Assembly: GCA_031216445.1 (NCBI GenBank)
Contig: CM062200.1
Coordinates: forward strand, 5,593,501 to 5,657,500
Source: Lateolabrax maculatus
Lineage: Eukaryota; Chordata; Actinopteri; Acropomatiformes; Lateolabracidae
DNA: 64,000 bases
Direction: 5' to 3'
The notes beneath the pieces are model-generated. The model saw nothing but the letters and a program-made list of their open reading frames with translations, did no database searches and had not been told where the DNA came from. Position 1 is the stretch's first letter, and the number at the start of each line of letters is the position of its first letter. Position numbers and translations under genes: made by a program. Shown in pieces: positions 46,701-58,600 of the stretch.

Positions 46701-48496
46701 CGAGAGAGAGAGAAAGAGAAGACAAGTGCTGACTGGGGGAAGCATATGACATGCAGGCCAAGTGTTCATTTAACAGTGTAATCTCTGGGAAAAGGCATCA
46801 TAATGGGGTTTCAGATTAGCAGTATGTGTGTGTCTGTGTGTGGTGGGGGTGGTTAGGAAGTTGATGGAGTGGGTGTGTCTGCTCCAGATTAGCAGCAATA
46901 TAACAGAGTGTGATTACGACATAGAAAGGATGTGAACACAAGGGACAGAGCACAATGTGTTGCATCTGAATTTCAATCACACACAAACAAAGTACGCAAC
47001 AACAGTCAGATGACTATCCTCTTACCCATATTATCAAAAATTGTGTAATCACACTATCCTTAAATCCTGCTGTGTTTGTGCACTTCTTTTCCAAAATGAC
47101 ATACTCATGTGCAGATCCAGTGAGTGAGCGCGGTAGTGCATGCATCCGGTTTTCTATTATTATGGAGATTTCAAGATTGAGTGCAACTCTGCCATGTGGG
47201 ATAAACTCTCTCACTGGGACCCACGTAAGACCGTACCTGCGTCAGCATCGAAATGACGACACTCATCCAAATTCACCCTGCGATGTATTATTAATGAAAA
47301 CTAACCATACAGCTGCAGTGATGATGATAGAGCATGGGACAAAAGAACAGCAGGATTACTGTGCAACAGTGCTGGCAAATACGGAAAAACCTGTAAAATC
47401 AGAGGAGTGTAAAGCTACTCACCCTCCATCGTCCACCTACAGTATTTATCTTCCATAACTGCTGGAGGACCCTCACATTGGTTGTAGGTTGATTTAACAG
47501 CTCTCAACGAGATCATTTATACAATACAAATTATTGTCTCATTGCTTTTTAGGTTTCATACTTCAGCCATTTGGCTTGGAATGTATCAAATAGAAAACCC
47601 CCTAAAAAATGCTTAATCATTCTTACATTGAACTGTATACCTCCCTACTCATGCAATCTGTAGCAGGCTTTGATTTAAGAGTTCATAAGCCAAAAAGATT
47701 GGGATCCACAGCTTGAAAGTAGATATTCAAAGGAGTACAAACAAAAACTCTTGTTTTTATTTCTGCAGGTTAATATGTCACACTTTCAGGTGTATAAAAA
47801 GAGAGTAAAAATATGATTTTTCCATATAATTTCTTCATAATATGAGACTACTACACTGTGTACCATATAAGCCACAAATAAACAATATTATCATGTATAT
47901 TATAAGAAAACCTGTTGGACCACATGTTCAGCTGATGCTTATGCTGTCTTAAGCACCATATACCTCCAGGGACATACAGAATATATACAGTAGGGAACAT
48001 TCAGTCATTTAAATACTTAGCTGGGATGTGATGGAGTCCCTATACTGAGTCCCCAGGGGGTGGAGAGGAAATGAGCAGAGAGGATCTAGTTGATGGGATG
48101 AGCATCATCACCAGAGAATTAGCAACATGTCTGCCTTGAACCTTGTTTTTTTTACAGCACCTTGCAAACTGATTTGATTGCATTAATTAGGGAGCTTGAA
48201 TTAGTGGGCTAATATTAATGTAGTAGACAGCCTTCCTCTCATCAACATACTGCAGGCACAGCCCTCTGACAGCTGCATGAAACATCAGGATTCTCTCTAG
48301 AGCCTCATTTATGCCGACTTGAGATCAGTCCAAGAAATCCCAGCGTGAAAACTTATTCTGCAGCAATGATTTTTCCTGATACTGGTATTCCAGCTAATAC
48401 TGGAAATCCTAATTAATGCTGGATTTTAAGGATTTCAAGTGCAAGAATTACTTCACTCTATTTAACTCAGTTTTACTAAGATCTTTGAATTAAGTA
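43772..48496. other. Right flank or 5' non-coding intron of grin2c, no gene seen
   Basis: A short TG run at 44001-44018, purine-rich words near 46690-46725, otherwise AT-rich. A 116-codon minus frame at 44822-45172 shows no family features. grin2c transcription probably starts further right, so part of this is likely intron. Confidence 0.55.
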
Positions 48497-48760
48497 AAAG
48501 TTGCAATACCAGTGTAGCAATACTATATTACAAGTATGAGTCCTGCACTCAACCTTTTACTTATGTAAAAGTACAAAATATATGTAAAGTACCAAAAGTA
48601 AAAGTATTTATTATGCATTCTGCATTATTCAGAATTATTTATATGATATTATTGGATTGTAATTAGTGATACAGTAATGTCACTTTAATCACTTTAATCT
48701 TGCAGCCGGTGGGCGGCTAATTTAAATTACTCTATCAGCTTTTGAATTTCCCCTGGGAAT
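48497..48760 (+). repeat. Teleost interspersed repeat copy
   Basis: TTATGTAAAAGTACAAAA, AAAGTACCAAAAGTAAAAGT, TTATTATGCATTCTGCATTA, CTTGCAGCCGGTGGGCGGCT. The inverted counterpart is at 36690-36960. Ends near an AATTTCCCCTGGGAATCAAT retroelement-tail motif at 48745-48775. Confidence 0.55.
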
Positions 48761-48864
48761 CAATAAAATTATATCTTAACCTATAATAATACATCATAAT
48801 TTATTAGTTGATTATATTTAGTATTATTAATATGAATCTGCAAAGTAGATTATTTTAAACCTCA

Positions 48865-49100
48865 TTGTTTTGCTTCACCCTCAGCACTCTAATCAGCCAT
48901 TGCTGTTTTCAGCTAAAACGCTCTGATAAACCTAATTTACACAACCTGTCCAGCGGCGAATGGCACGCAGACAAGATTAGTGACTAGCTGGTAAACATAG
49001 TGGAGTATTTAGCAGCTAAAGAGCCGGATATTTCCCTCAGGAGTTGGTAGAGACCAAAAACAGAGCTAAAAGGAGAGTAACTATTGGACTAAGATTCATG
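48865..49100 (+). repeat. Teleost interspersed repeat copy
   Basis: GTGGAGTATTTAGCAGCTAA, ATTTCCCTCAGGAGTTGGTA, GAGACCAAAAACAGAGC. Same family and orientation as 18775-18985. Confidence 0.6.
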
Positions 49101-49735
49101 GGGTCATCAGAAACACAGCCACATATTTATCCTAATATCGCCTATCTGCTGAATGTGTACTGTAAAAAACAGTTTGCAAACAATTTTTGAAGATAATGAC
49201 ATTTTAACGTTGTGTTTACAGCTTGTTTCCACTGCCCCCAAGTGGCCAAAACATCAAGGAAAGTATTGAGAGATGGGCTAAAACATTGTTGGTTTGGGGG
49301 TTTTCATTGGATTCGTTGACAATATAACTTTAGACTTATCAACAACACTCTTTTATTGGTGAGGTCGCGTTTTTAACATTTAGTAAATTGGTTAGAACTT
49401 CGATACAAGTCAGTACACTGGGAAAAAACCTCCTGACTTCAATCACACTTTAGATTAATGAGACTCCACTCAATGAAGAACTTAATTACCAAGGTCATTA
49501 TAAAACAGTTACATTAACAGTTGTGTATATGACAGTAAACACACCATAGAGCCTGAACCAGGAGCAGCCACTCTGTCAACGTCAACCAGCTCAGCTGCTC
49601 CACCCTTCTTTTCCTCTGTTTATCCCTCCATCCCTCCATCTCTCTTCCTTATGGATGAATTGTGGAGGACAAGTTGATTTCTGAGTGTTTCACATGCAGC
49701 TCTCACAAGTCTGCTCATGTATGCACACATGCCCC

Positions 49736-49784
<49 letters not shown>

Positions 49785-50214
49785 CTAATAGTCATACAAA
49801 TTAAACTCACAATATGAATAAATGAGTGTGTCATGCTTATTATGAAGCATATCACATAAAGTCTGCCACATAAATTTATCATAATTAGGGTTTTAACTGC
49901 TAACATTGCAACCCCATATCTCTGTGGGTTCCTGCTCTCACACATACAGATTTGACAGCTTTACAGGAAAACGTTGCAGGACGGATGTATCAGCCGTGAT
50001 GAGTGACGTTGGCGGGACGGGGGCATTTCCAGATCGGCTTGGCTCCCTACCAATCCACCGTAAAGCAATCAAAATCTCAGTGACACCCAATCTGCTGCTA
50101 CACTTGCTTAAAACAGATGTTGAAACATTTGCAAGAACATACATGAAATGGTGTATAAGTACATAAGTATGCATTCACTCACACATTCACACACACATTC
50201 TTGATTGTCTGTGT
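49101..50214. other. Intergenic or 5' intronic, no gene seen
   Basis: Contains a (AC)23 tract and CACTGCCCCCAAGTGGCC near 49229, a common end of fish repeats. No coding signal. Confidence 0.6.
49737..49782 (+). repeat. (AC)23 microsatellite
   Basis: Uninterrupted AC dinucleotides. Confidence 0.95.
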
Positions 50215-50995
50215 CAGTAGTTCCCACCCTTTTTGGCTTGTGACCCTTGATCACAAATCAATGTCTACTTTCAACCCGTTATCACAAGTATACAGTGAGA
50301 AGTGAGTGTGCATGAGTTGTGAACAGCTCCATTTTTCATTTTTGAAGGATTTTGGGAGCTTGAAGAGGTAAATACTATCTAATAGCGTGATATCCCATCA
50401 CCCAATTATCTTGTGTTCTGAACCACATACACTATGCTGCAACCAGATATGTTTAAACTGGAGCCAGTTGCAGCCTCAAAAAGGATTGTAGAAGTCTAAA
50501 GAGTTCAAATTAAAAGCAAAAAAATTGAATTATAAAATAGAATATTTTTGTAAGAGATATTTTGTTATTGTTGTTATTAATCTTGTGATCTAAAGTATTT
50601 TATAAAAGTCAAAAAAATAAATACTACTGGTTAATTTTGTTGCACCTTTAATCATCTTGCAACCCCCAACTGCCAGGTTGGGAACCACTGGTGAAATGTG
50701 CAGTTAAAATAAACTGTGGTGCCTGATGTTGCAACATGCTATATATATATATACAACCTGCAGAAGTTTGGGAGGATTGGACGGAAGTCAGAAAAAAATT
50801 TTTTTTTTTTGCAAGGTAAATATGTTTTTCCTCTTCTACTATCCGTTTAATCATCTTGAGCCACCTTAGATTTATCTTGGGACCTGTTGGGGGGCCCCAA
50901 ACCCCAGGTTGGGAACCACTGGTCTATGTTACTGTGAACTATGCAGCTAAAGGAAATTGTGGTACATGACGCTGCAACATGATATACATAAACTA
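50215..50995. mobile_element. hAT-like repeat cluster with inverted ends
   Basis: The left end CAGTAGTTCCCACCCTTTTT and right end (50921, inverted CAGTGGTTCCCAACC) form imperfect terminal repeats. The flanks GTCTGTGT (50207-50214) and GTCTATGT (50922-50929) differ at one base, as an aged 8-bp target duplication would. A second right end (GGTTGGGAACCACTG) finishes at 50690. A GCTGCAACATGATAT-like unit recurs near 50434, 50727 and 50969. No transposase frame. Confidence 0.6.
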
Positions 50996-52078
50996 GAGCT
51001 GAAAGCTCCTGTCACTAATGGAGAAAAATGAGAGCTGCTACATACAGCTTATGGGACAAATCAATGAGCATTACCAGATAACTGACACAACAGTAAAACA
51101 CTGCAACTGTAACATCCGTAACCCATAAGTAAATGAGTCATATTGAGTAAGCGTCGATGCAGGTATGAAGGGATTGTGCACACACACACACACACACACT
51201 TATACACAATCCAAACAAGCAGCTAACCACCATCCGCCAGTGCAAAATGCTAATATGTCCTCTTACAGTAGTTCCTGTTATAGTAACAACTGGCTGTTCT
51301 GTTTCTGTCAGCAGCAGATGGGAGCTTTCTCTCGAGGAAACTCTTCGCTTATGAAAACTAAAAGTATGACTGCACTCACACTGTGTGTCTATACTCATAT
51401 TCCCCCTGTGCATCTTATTCTATCTATTCTGTCTCTATCTATTGCTCCACATCTGTCGCTCCCACTTACACATTAACTATGAATTCCTGACACCGGATCA
51501 GATTAAGTGACAAAATAAGAGTGTGTATATACTGTGTGTGACAGACTTACCTTTGTTTTCTGCTGTCATCCAACTTAAACTCCTGCTGCTCCATTGTTCC
51601 CAGGCTACTTCCCTCCAAATGTCTCTCTCGCTATTTCTGTTTCTTTCCTTTTCACCCGGTTTTCACCTGCCTCTCTCCCCTCTCAGCACCTGTAGGAGTA
51701 CGCATTTAGACCAAGTCTCTGTGTGAGAGCGAGTGTGTTTGTGTGAGTTATCAGCGACTCTGTATGTGTGTTTGTGTTTGGCAGCTTTGGATGTCTGCAC
51801 ACTCCCCTGGAGGACTTCACAACGTGACAGCAAGCGTATGTGATCTCCCTGTTTCTCAAAAAAAAAACATCTTCCCCTCCAACTCCTCACTTTCTTCGCC
51901 CCTTTCTCTCACTTCTCTCTTTCTCTTTTTCTGCCTGTGTCACAGTGAACGCATTTACAAGTGGTCATGAAGGTGAAGACAGGACATCAAAATGGGAAAG
52001 GAGAGGAAAGGAAGGTGAGGGAAAAGGAGGGTGACAGAAGACGAGAGGTGCGGGAGCCCGTAGACGAGCAGCCAGCCA
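50996..52078. other. Intergenic or 5' intronic, no gene seen
   Basis: A CA run at 51178-51200, then C/T-rich sequence around 51560-51700 and 51850-51950. No recognisable exon. Confidence 0.6.
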
Positions 52079-52092
52079 GTGTGTGTGTGTGT

Positions 52093-52127
<35 letters not shown>
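52079..52127 (+). repeat. (TG)n microsatellite
   Basis: About 24 TG units with one C interruption, immediately left of the GC-rich block. Confidence 0.93.
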
Positions 52128-52128
<1 letters not shown>

Positions 52129-52169
52129 ATATGTGCATAAACCCACTGTGTTTAGCTCTCTGTCTGTAT

Positions 52170-52365
52170 CCCTCAGGCTCCCTGCTGGTCGGATGAGGAG
52201 AGGAGCGAAAGGGGGGGAGGAAGAGTTAAATAAAATGCCTCTTCAGCGGAGGAGCACAAACGCCGGTAACACTTCAGCAGCGGCGGCGGTGACGCTTCCC
52301 CGCCGTCTCCTCCTTTCTCCCCCTCTCCACCTCCTCTGTCTCCTTTTCCCTCTCCCTGCTCGGGG
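52170..52365 (+). promoter_or_regulatory. GC-rich block, candidate promoter or first exon
   Basis: Denser in CpG than anything else in the flanks (GCAGCGGCGGCGGTGACGC). On the plus strand an acceptor-like TGTCTGTATCCCTCAG precedes it and a donor-like GGG/GTAAGA follows at 52366. The frame between is open; an ATG at 52233 (A at -3) would start MPLQRRSTNAGNT and continue into a Leu/Pro-rich stretch resembling a signal peptide, but that stretch comes from C/T-rich DNA and may be chance. It could equally be the grin2c promoter (minus strand). Unresolved. Confidence 0.3.
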
Positions 52366-53282
52366 GTAAGAGACACAACAGATCCATGGGAAGTTAGAAA
52401 ATCTCACAGACACAGACAGATAAGGAAGGGTCCTCGGCACGCCTCTGCATCTTTGGAGCAAAAGTTTTTCCCTCCTTCGGTCCAGTTATCAGCCCCTGTT
52501 GTGATGGTACTCCGCAGCAAGGGATCCCCCCGGTGATGATGTGCCTTCTCAGGTCCTGTGTGATCAAAAGGGATGAGGGGAGAGTAAGATTCGGGTTTTT
52601 TCTGGCCCCCCTCGCCCTCTTTCCCATATGGATGCGAGGTGATCCAGATGTTGGGTGATGGTGGGAGTGTCGGGAACACGGAGAGAACAGCGGGACAGAT
52701 GGCAGGTCTGCGGGGTCGGGGCGGCTGTGCACTAGCAGGTCCTCCTCCTGTTGCACTGATTTGTTTTTTGTTTTTTTCCACCAGAGTTTCTCTCTCTCCC
52801 TCACCGTTGCACTGCCGCTCATCTGCCGGTGCTGTCACACCAGTAATCCTGCTTTCCATTTCCTCTTTAACTCCATCTTTTCTTTATCTGTTTCTATCTC
52901 CTCTCACTCCATCACAGGAGGGGCTGCATGTGAGTCCTGATAATAATGGTGTGAGGATTTAGCCTGCCTCCCTTCCTCTCCTCCCTCTCGCTCACTTCAA
53001 CGCAACCCCTCCTCCTCTCCCAGCCCACTTTTGCTCCCGTTTTCTCGGTATTATTCACCTTCATCCTGTCACGTATCCTGCCTTCTTTTCCTTAAATCAC
53101 CTCACTGTATCGCTCTGCTGTTTCATTCCCTGTGTCTGCCTTTTTGTTTTCTCTTTCCCTTCACCATCAGCTGTTCCAAAAATGAATCCCATTAATAGTA
53201 TTGTTTTTTCCAGTCAGGAACCCCCAGGCTCTGTCCATTGTTTATCAGTCTGAATACATTTTTACAAAGTCAATAAGCCGAC

Positions 53283-53380
53283 AACAATCACATTCACCTT
53301 GGACTATTGACAGAAAACTATAGCCCGGAGCCTAACCAAGAGACAAAGCAAATATTAAAATGAACTTGGTAGTGCTGAAA
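53283..53380 (+). repeat. Dispersed repeat, copy 1
   Basis: CACATTCACCTTGGACTATT, then AAGAGACAAAGCAAATAT and AATGAACTTGGTAGTGCT, matched at 54620-54720. Confidence 0.6.
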
Positions 53381-54619
53381 CAATTAGTCCATTAAAGGGG
53401 AATTTCATCCGTTTTACACATGAGGTTCAGCTTCGTCATCATAAGGAGTACAACTCAGCCTGTGTAAACAGTTGTCTAATGTTTTCTGTGGCTCTGGGAG
53501 AGGGTTTCAAAGTGTGAAGAAAATAAGAAAAATAACCTCACGATGTCAGCAGGTTTATCTCAGCTTTTCCTCGCAGACTTTTTAAACAGAAAAGCCTGTG
53601 TTACAACCTGAACACGTGGAATTTAAAAGATTTAAAGAGATAAAAAATGTACGCCTTGTGTTATTTGCATGAAGTTGACCATGGTTCGGTCTGTATCTTT
53701 GACCAAGGTACCAACTGTACTGACATTAGCTGTGGCTGGTTAGCAACATACGCACCATGTGTTTGTGTGGCAGCTCACCAGGAAGTCCAGTTCTTGTTGT
53801 TCATTTACTCCGACCTCTCTCCTTTTCCCATTTCGTGTCAGTACAGTAATGAAGGGGATTCTTAAAGATTATTTTCAGTCAAGTTGAAACATTTTCTTCG
53901 CTTCAGCCACCTGTGCTTGTTTGCGTCTTTCTGCTTGACACTTCATGGCTTCATGTTCCTGCACACACCTTAATGAATGATGCTGTTGAGAGCGTTATGG
54001 GAAAAGTTAATTGAACGAAGAAATTAATAATTTTGAGAATCAATTAATGTTAAAGCTATTTTCAAGCAACACTGCCAAACATTCACTGGTTCCAACTTTC
54101 CAAATTAGATATTTGCAGTTTCTCTCTGTTTTATTGTTCTAAAATGATTATCTTTGGGTTTGACAGTACGTAAGTTGATTTATTTTTTCAACGCAGCAAA
54201 TAAATAAAACTGCAGCAAATTAAAAAACACATTCCCCAATTTGACACATAAGCATGAAAAATTGGCTACAAAGAAGTTTCTGGCGTGCAATATTCTGAAG
54301 TCGAGCCAACTGGTATTGGAAAATGAGCTAAAGATTATAGCGCATTGTGAGATGTGGTCGAAAGAATATAAAATAGCTGGTAAATGGACCTTTGAGTTGA
54401 GATTATTTTGTTACAAGTTTATTTTAATTTTCATATTAATTAAATTAAATTAAATTAATGGAGATATTGGAGATTTGTATTGTAAATCTACCATTAGCCT
54501 GGCACCAATTACTACCATGTTCATTAATTTTATGTGTCTCCTGGAAACTGTGTGCATTTGCTTTCTTTTTTCTAAGTGAATCGAAAATAATCTTTGGTCG
54601 CAGCTGCAAAGTCGAGCCC

Positions 54620-54720
54620 ACAAACACCACATTTACGTTGGATTATCGACAGGGTAAACACACAAGCGGGTAAAACCAAAGAGACAAAGCAAATATGACA
54701 ATGAACTTGGAAGTGCTTCA
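54620..54720 (+). repeat. Dispersed repeat, copy 2
   Basis: CACATTTACGTTGGATTATC, then AAGAGACAAAGCAAATAT and AATGAACTTGGAAGTGCT, same order and orientation as 53283-53380, 1.34 kb away. Confidence 0.6.
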
Positions 54721-56224
54721 CCCATACAAATGTGTCTCTCAGTATTGTATGCTGTCCGTCTCATTCACGGATCAAAGTGCCCATTGTGACGGCAATCATT
54801 TGCCTGTGAGGAAACTGAAAAGCAGGAGAGAAAAGAAATGAGTCCATCATAATTCTCACTCCTTTCGTTCTGCAGAAAGAAAGATGTTTTTTTAAGCAAT
54901 GTTGACTGGAATCGTGTTGACATGCACAAGTGTGTCTGTGTGCTGAGAGGAGAAAGTAGTGAGTAATGCTGAGTGTGAGAGAGGAGCGAAATGTCTGATT
55001 GCCTCTTACTTTTTTTCCTCTCTTCATGGCTTACTTGTGACAGTAATTTCGCTTAGGAGAGACAAACAATTTTGCTTTGCTCTCCTCCCCTCCTTCACTC
55101 AGACTGTCGGACAGGCGTTTCATAGTTTTAAAGAGTGCTGTCGTTTGCAGGTTACCATCACTCCTAATAAAAGCTGTTTTCTTCTTTTTCCTCACTATGC
55201 AGCTTGGTCAGGTGACAGGCCTTTTAACACAGCGCTATAAATACAGACGAGTGTTAAAATAGAGTGTTTGAGATGTGAGACATGTGACTGAGGTGCTATA
55301 TCTGTATGGGATGTGTGTAGTAGATACAGTGATACCTCTGATGAATGGAAACAGACAATAGCGGACAGATGTTTCAAAGGATAGTCTTCCTCTCAGCAGC
55401 TGGACAGTGTGTAAACCAGCCAGTAGTGAACATATGTTCTCCGGCCAGCATCCCAATCAGATCCACAGATAAATTCAGATTGATTCAGCGAGAAACAAAA
55501 TTGTTTACTGGGAAAACCTTGCTGGCTGACAAGAAAATAATTAATTCTACAATTTTGAGTGTTGTCAAGGAGGATTTGTGTTGTATATGTCTTGTGAGAT
55601 GTGGATTTGTTGAGAGCCAGTACTCAACAGTTTGGTCCATGATATTGTCAACAAAGCCACTGTATGGGCAGATACAACATACACATTGCATAGTATTAAT
55701 TTCTTAGGTTGTCATGTGTAGTAATGACACCATCAGTTAAATGACAGAGAATTACCAATTTTGATGATCAATTAATCATTTATGTCACTTTTTCAAGCCA
55801 AAAGGCGAAACGTTTGCAGGTTCCCACTCCCCAAATTTGTTTGCTTCTCTATGTGTAAAACACCTTGCAAAGGATTCAGTACCAAGGACAGCGCTTCACA
55901 TTGTGGCCACTCAAAAGACCTCAGGCAAGACAATGTTCCTGGAGGTCTCGGCAGGTTTGGTGAATCATCCCCCTAGTTGACAATTCTGTTATTGTGCCGA
56001 AGGTAAGGCTGTTTTTAAGGTTAGTTGTGCAACTCGTTTTTCAATGGCTCTCCTTAAAATAGCAGAATGTACATTTAGTTAATAGAGCCAAGCCTCGGAG
56101 CCAGTTCAGGCAGTTCAGGCAGTCAACTCTTGTGCTGCTGCAGGCAGAGGTGACGTACTCCACTCTGCACACATATCCAATGCACACTTTAACAGATGGG
56201 GCCCTATTTAAAGCTTCCGGTGAG

Positions 56225-56600
56225 GAGTTAGATGAGATGATTTATACCACTCTCACTTCTGTAAGGTAAATATGAAGCTACAACCTGTAGCTGGTTAGCT
56301 TAGCTTAGTATAAAGACTGGAAAAGGGAAAATACCTGGCCTGGCTCTGTCCGATCCTCCTACCAGCACCTGTAAAGGGGTTATGTGCTGGACTATTTCTT
56401 GGCTGAGAAAGCCAATAAATAACACCAATAAATAGCAGATAATCCCATGTAAAACGGTGAATTATCATTTTTACACTTCTGGTTTTGTATGGAATAAACA
56501 AACAAAACATAACATGTTAATAAGTGAGATTTGGAGGTGCTGGTGGATGGATTTTGTAACCGTTAGACAGAGCCAGGTTAGCTGTTTGCCCCTGATTCCC
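56225..56600 (+). repeat. Teleost interspersed repeat, longest copy
   Basis: GAGTTAGATGAGATGATTTA, AAATATGAAGCTACAACC, TTAGCTTAGCTTAGTATAAA, CTGGCTCTGTCC, TTATGTGCTGGACTATTTCT, ACATAACATGTTAATAAGTG, AGGTGCTGGT. The family also appears at 4545, 22345 and 33262. No open frame. Confidence 0.65.
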
Positions 56601-57689
56601 GCCTGATTGAGCCTTTTCTAATCTGCCAGAGCTATGGTCAGTTTTGATTAAGTTCAGACATAAAATCTACTTACGGTAAGGCAAAGATTGTGGTTTAGTG
56701 TTTTTTTTAAAACTACTTAGTTATGGTAGGTGAAAGATTTTGGTCTGGGTAAAAAAAAACTACTTGGATCAGGTTACGGAAAGATCATCATGGTTAAAAG
56801 AAACCAACACTCAGCAGGATGTGAGCAGTAGTCGTCTGTGAGAAAATCACACTCCTTGTTGGGTTTAACCACCCATCCCGAACTTTCTGCATCTCTATAA
56901 CAACACCGAGCTACTTCCACCTTTGCTCCAGACAGTCGAGGTTCTCAATTCGCACAGCCACTAGAGGTCCTTGTCAGGTAAACATTGGTTGTTTTAAGCA
57001 TTTTAAACTAACAATTGATGCTGTTGTTTTTCTTGGGAGGACAGTCTCCAACATGCTCTGTTCTTATTTGCCCCCATCAGCAACCACCCGTGCTCTGTGT
57101 CTCTAGTCTTCTGGGGGAATCTGTCTGCTATCATCACTCCCCAATCTCTCTCTCTGTGGGCTTATATCCATGAGGTCAGAGCCAAGACGCCCAACACTTA
57201 CTTTACTGCTCTGCTGTATTCTCATATCTATAATCTTTTCTGACTGAACAGTGTATTGTTGGCCTGTTGGCTTGTTCCTCGCTCAGGGATCAGGGGAGGA
57301 TGGTCAGTCTATCTTTTGCAGGCCCAAAGGTGACTGTGGAGCCCAATCTGTGCGGCATAGACCTTTTTCGCACCTGGGACAGGGGAAGCCCTGGGCTGAT
57401 GATGTCTGAAGGGCAAATTGAGTTCAACCTCAAGCGTGGGTAGCTGAGAGCCCACAGTTTTTTTACAATAATGAATTGCAACTATAAACCCAATGAAGTG
57501 ATGTTTTACAGTAATAAGTAGGTAATCACACAGCATCACTGAAATAAAATAAGAAAATGATAATGAATAAAAAGGAGATAAAATACAACAAGAGAACTAA
57601 AAGATGAGTAATAAATTGTCCTTTCAGGTTAAATAAAAATATACTTTTTAGAGAATTCTAAAGAAGACACTGAGTTTGTGAGACCGAAA
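56601..57689. other. Right flank, no gene seen
   Basis: AT-rich without a recognisable exon or repeat. Confidence 0.55.
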
Positions 57690-58600
57690 AGGAAATACTA
57701 TAATACCCTGACAGCTAAAGCCTGGTCCTTCTTGGGCTTAGTTAGATAAAAGCCTTGCAGGGATGAAATGTCCTTGATAGTATTGAGTGCAGAGAGTGAG
57801 ATAGTCTGCAAATTAAAGATAAAAGCATATATAACTTCTGAATTGCTATGTAACAATGAAACCCCTGATTTTAAAGATGTTCTACGGCTAAAAGAAGAGT
57901 GAACAACCATCTTGACCTGACTAATAAAAGACAGCTCCAACCCAAGAACGACAAGATTCTTAACCATTGAGACTGTTGTGGATGTGTTAGTGATACTGGT
58001 GTTAAAAGTAAAATGAACTTGCAGATTCGTCTGGTTGCCAGGCTAGTTAAAAGTGACAAACTAAACAAGAGAGCCAACACTTAATATCTGACAAACAACA
58101 AGCCATAGTGTGTGTGAGGTTGTTGTTCAATGTGTTTCAGTTAGACACAGAGTTATGTCATCTGCATAGCAATTAGAAACAATTTTATGCTTATAAATAA
58201 TCATGCTAACAAATTATGTGCCCCAAAGTAAAAATGCAAAAAAACAATAAACAATGCATCTAAAAATGGAGCCCTAGGGAACAGAGACAAGTGAAGAGAA
58301 CCAGAGATGAGCCAGCATGTCCAGAATGCAGACTTTTTTATTGCAGGAACATATTTTTCTACAGAGTTTATTAAGATTGTAAAGTCAGCTGTGTCTAAAG
58401 CAGAGCTACGGTCTAATAGCATTAAAATCGAATGTTCACCAGCATCAGCAGCAAGCAGAAGAGCATTTGAAACCTTAATGAGAGCTGTTTCAGTAGCGTG
58501 GGGAGTTGTCTGAGTAGAATTTATCAAGTTATTTTTATTCTTAAAAGGAAATTGAGGTCCATTTTCGAGTTCAGCTATAAAATCCACGCACACCACGGAG
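57690..58600 (-). mobile_element. Degraded L2/CR1-type LINE reverse transcriptase
   Basis: Minus-strand frame 58596-58201 contains TETALIKVSNALLLAADAGE then HSILMLLDRSSALDTADFTI, the conserved RT start (TETALxKV … LLDxSxAFDT). In another frame, NCYADDITLCL follows, with the RT catalytic YADD box at 58168-58157. VKNLVVLGLELSF, VHSSFS and EVIYAFIFN (57967-57800) match the post-RT region. Frameshifts and stops show it is dead; the F of AFDT is L here. Confidence 0.75.

Larger units (their letters stand above)
52366..56224. other. Right flank, no confirmed gene
   Basis: 52420-52760 remains moderately GC-rich. 52850-53170 is C/T-rich. 53283-53380 and 54620-54720 are direct repeats of one another. 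The remainder is AT-rich; open frames of 60-150 codons show no family features. Confidence 0.55.

Noticed and set aside
52394..52859. Two overlapping minus-strand frames of ~145 codons
   Set aside because: No recognisable domain; overlapping frames in GC-rich DNA point to composition. Kept only as part of the possible promoter region.
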